Assembly: GCA_019421005.1 (NCBI GenBank)
Contig: JAHZGA010000035.1
Location: forward strand, 1 to 7,260
Direction: 5' to 3'
Source: a bacterium
Lineage (GTDB): Bacteria; Bacillota_I; Bacilli_A; RF39; UBA660
Length of the DNA: 7,260 nucleotides
Shown here one piece after another: positions 6,609 through 7,260 of the stretch. The translations under genes were made by a program, and so were the position numbers. The notes under the pieces are model-generated. The model did no database searches. It was not told the origin of the DNA and worked only from the letters and a program-made list of their open reading frames with translations. Every line of letters begins with the position of its first letter. Position 1 is the first letter of the stretch.

Positions 6609-7199
6609 ATGAAAGAATCAAAAGTAATAGTTATAGTATTATCTTCCATTTTAGTTGCTTTAATGCCAATGCTAATTTATTTTTATTTTATTTCTGAATT
6701 GATATATAGTATTTTGGTTAGCATAATAACGGGGTTAATTGTTTCTATAATTACCGCTTTGTGTCAGTACTTTGTTAATAAAAGTAAGATAAAAAATAAT
6801 GTGTTTAATTGCTATTTTGATATGTATAAAGAAATTTATATATCAGAGCATAATAAAATTTTGTTTCATTATAGTGTTTTAAACATTTATAAAAAGTCAA
6901 TAAATTTTTCGACTGAATTATCCAAAAATGTTTCTGAATATTCTGGATTTATTAGCAATAAAAAGAGTAGACTATATAAAAAGTTGAATCCAATAGTATG
7001 TCCTAATTACGATGAATTTAATATAAAAAATTTTACTAAATTGATTCTACCATTTAACACTAAATTATTTAATAGATTAATCATTCCTATAAAAACAGAT
7101 TTAGAAAGAATTTTGAGAGAAATAGATTCAAAGAAGTTTGATAAAAATTTAAAAGAATTTTTATCAATATATAATAATTTAAATAGAAAAAAGTTATAA
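6609..7199 (+). CDS. Two-helix membrane protein of unknown function (196 aa)
   Basis: The gene starts at ATG 6609, 16 bases after the nuclease stop, behind a modest GGTGA (6600-6604). Two hydrophobic helices open the protein (about residues 5-27 and 31-55), with a very short turn between them. About 140 basic, tyrosine- and asparagine-rich residues follow that should lie in the cytoplasm as helices; the tail ends NRKKL. I recognise no named family. The plan of two N-terminal membrane helices plus a cytosolic helical domain resembles small membrane effectors of some defence systems, but no specific motif supports that. No promoter is visible in front and the operon terminator directly follows, so it is co-transcribed with the restriction genes. 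Composition is among the most AT-rich in the window (about one fifth G+C in a sampled line). Confidence 0.8.
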   Translation: MKESKVIVIVLSSILVALMPMLIYFYFISELIYSILVSIITGLIVSIITALCQYFVNKSKIKNNVFNCYFDMYKEIYISEHNKILFHYSVLNIYKKSINFSTELSKNVSEYSGFISNKKSRLYKKLNPIVCPNYDEFNIKNFTKLILPFNTKLFNRLIIPIKTDLERILREIDSKKFDKNLKEFLSIYNNLNRKKL

Positions 7200-7205
7200 A
7201 AAAAT

Positions 7206-7254
7206 AAATCATCCTATAAATTTTAATGGAATTTAGATAATAGGATGATTTTTT
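7206..7254 (+). terminator. Terminator of the DpnII operon, possibly bidirectional
   Basis: AAATCATCCTAT (7206-7217) pairs without mismatch with ATAGGATGATTT (7240-7251); T-run 7249-7254. The 22-base loop can add a smaller AAATT/AATTT stem (7218-7222 with 7230-7234). An A-rich run precedes the hairpin (7198-7204), so it could also stop transcription arriving on the minus strand. It begins seven bases after the last gene. Confidence 0.85.
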
Positions 7255-7260
7255 AATGCT

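Noticed and set aside
1..7260. CRISPR array, tRNA or rRNA genes, transposase or integrase
   Set aside because: No short regularly spaced direct repeats, cloverleaf-like segments or recombinase motifs were seen; the only repeats are the protein-coding LysM units.

Overview
The window is very AT-rich (roughly three quarters A+T by eye). All its genes lie on the plus strand, with Shine-Dalgarno-like sites and TGA used as a stop codon. This, together with a cell-wall amidase carrying LysM repeats, points to a low-GC Bacillota (Firmicutes) chromosome; a gut Bacilli or Clostridia lineage is possible, but the sequence does not fix the taxon. It looks like an accessory island assembled next to, or through, a peptidoglycan amidase gene.

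Region A (1-1308) holds the last 29 codons of an upstream gene, then two genes I cannot assign with certainty: a 107-residue helical protein and a 283-residue protein with weak HEPN/DUF5677-like features. The three follow each other closely and could be one transcript that began upstream of the window.

Region B (about 1324-2541) is a remnant of an N-acetylmuramoyl-L-alanine amidase. It keeps the C-terminal part of the Amidase_3 domain and five complete LysM repeats, but lacks the N-terminal catalytic half and breaks off in a sixth LysM repeat. Composition jumps abruptly at its 5' edge: 4 of 60 bases are G/C at 1261-1320, against 25 of 60 at 1321-1380. A junction between DNA of different origin is therefore visible. 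A rho-independent terminator follows the remnant.

Region C (2598-7254) is a self-contained transcription unit with an extended -10 promoter directly behind that terminator and a strong hairpin terminator at its end. Its core is a complete DpnII/MboI-type restriction-modification system for GATC: a Dam-type methylase (DpnM-like), a second methylase (DpnA-like, known in pneumococcus for methylating incoming single-stranded DNA) and the GATC endonuclease (DpnB-like). Three further genes are woven in: a 363-residue protein in front, overlapping the dam gene by 8 bases; a 120-residue (or 119-residue) protein between the second methylase and the endonuclease, overlapping both; and a two-helix membrane protein 16 bases behind the endonuclease. 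I recognise none of the three as a classical DpnII component. Their tight translational coupling makes this an expanded DpnII locus and the most interesting part of the window.

The two methylases protect GATC sites and are encoded before the nuclease, which starts with a TTG codon. That order and start codon fit protection being made before attack. GATC itself appears only six times in the window by manual scan.
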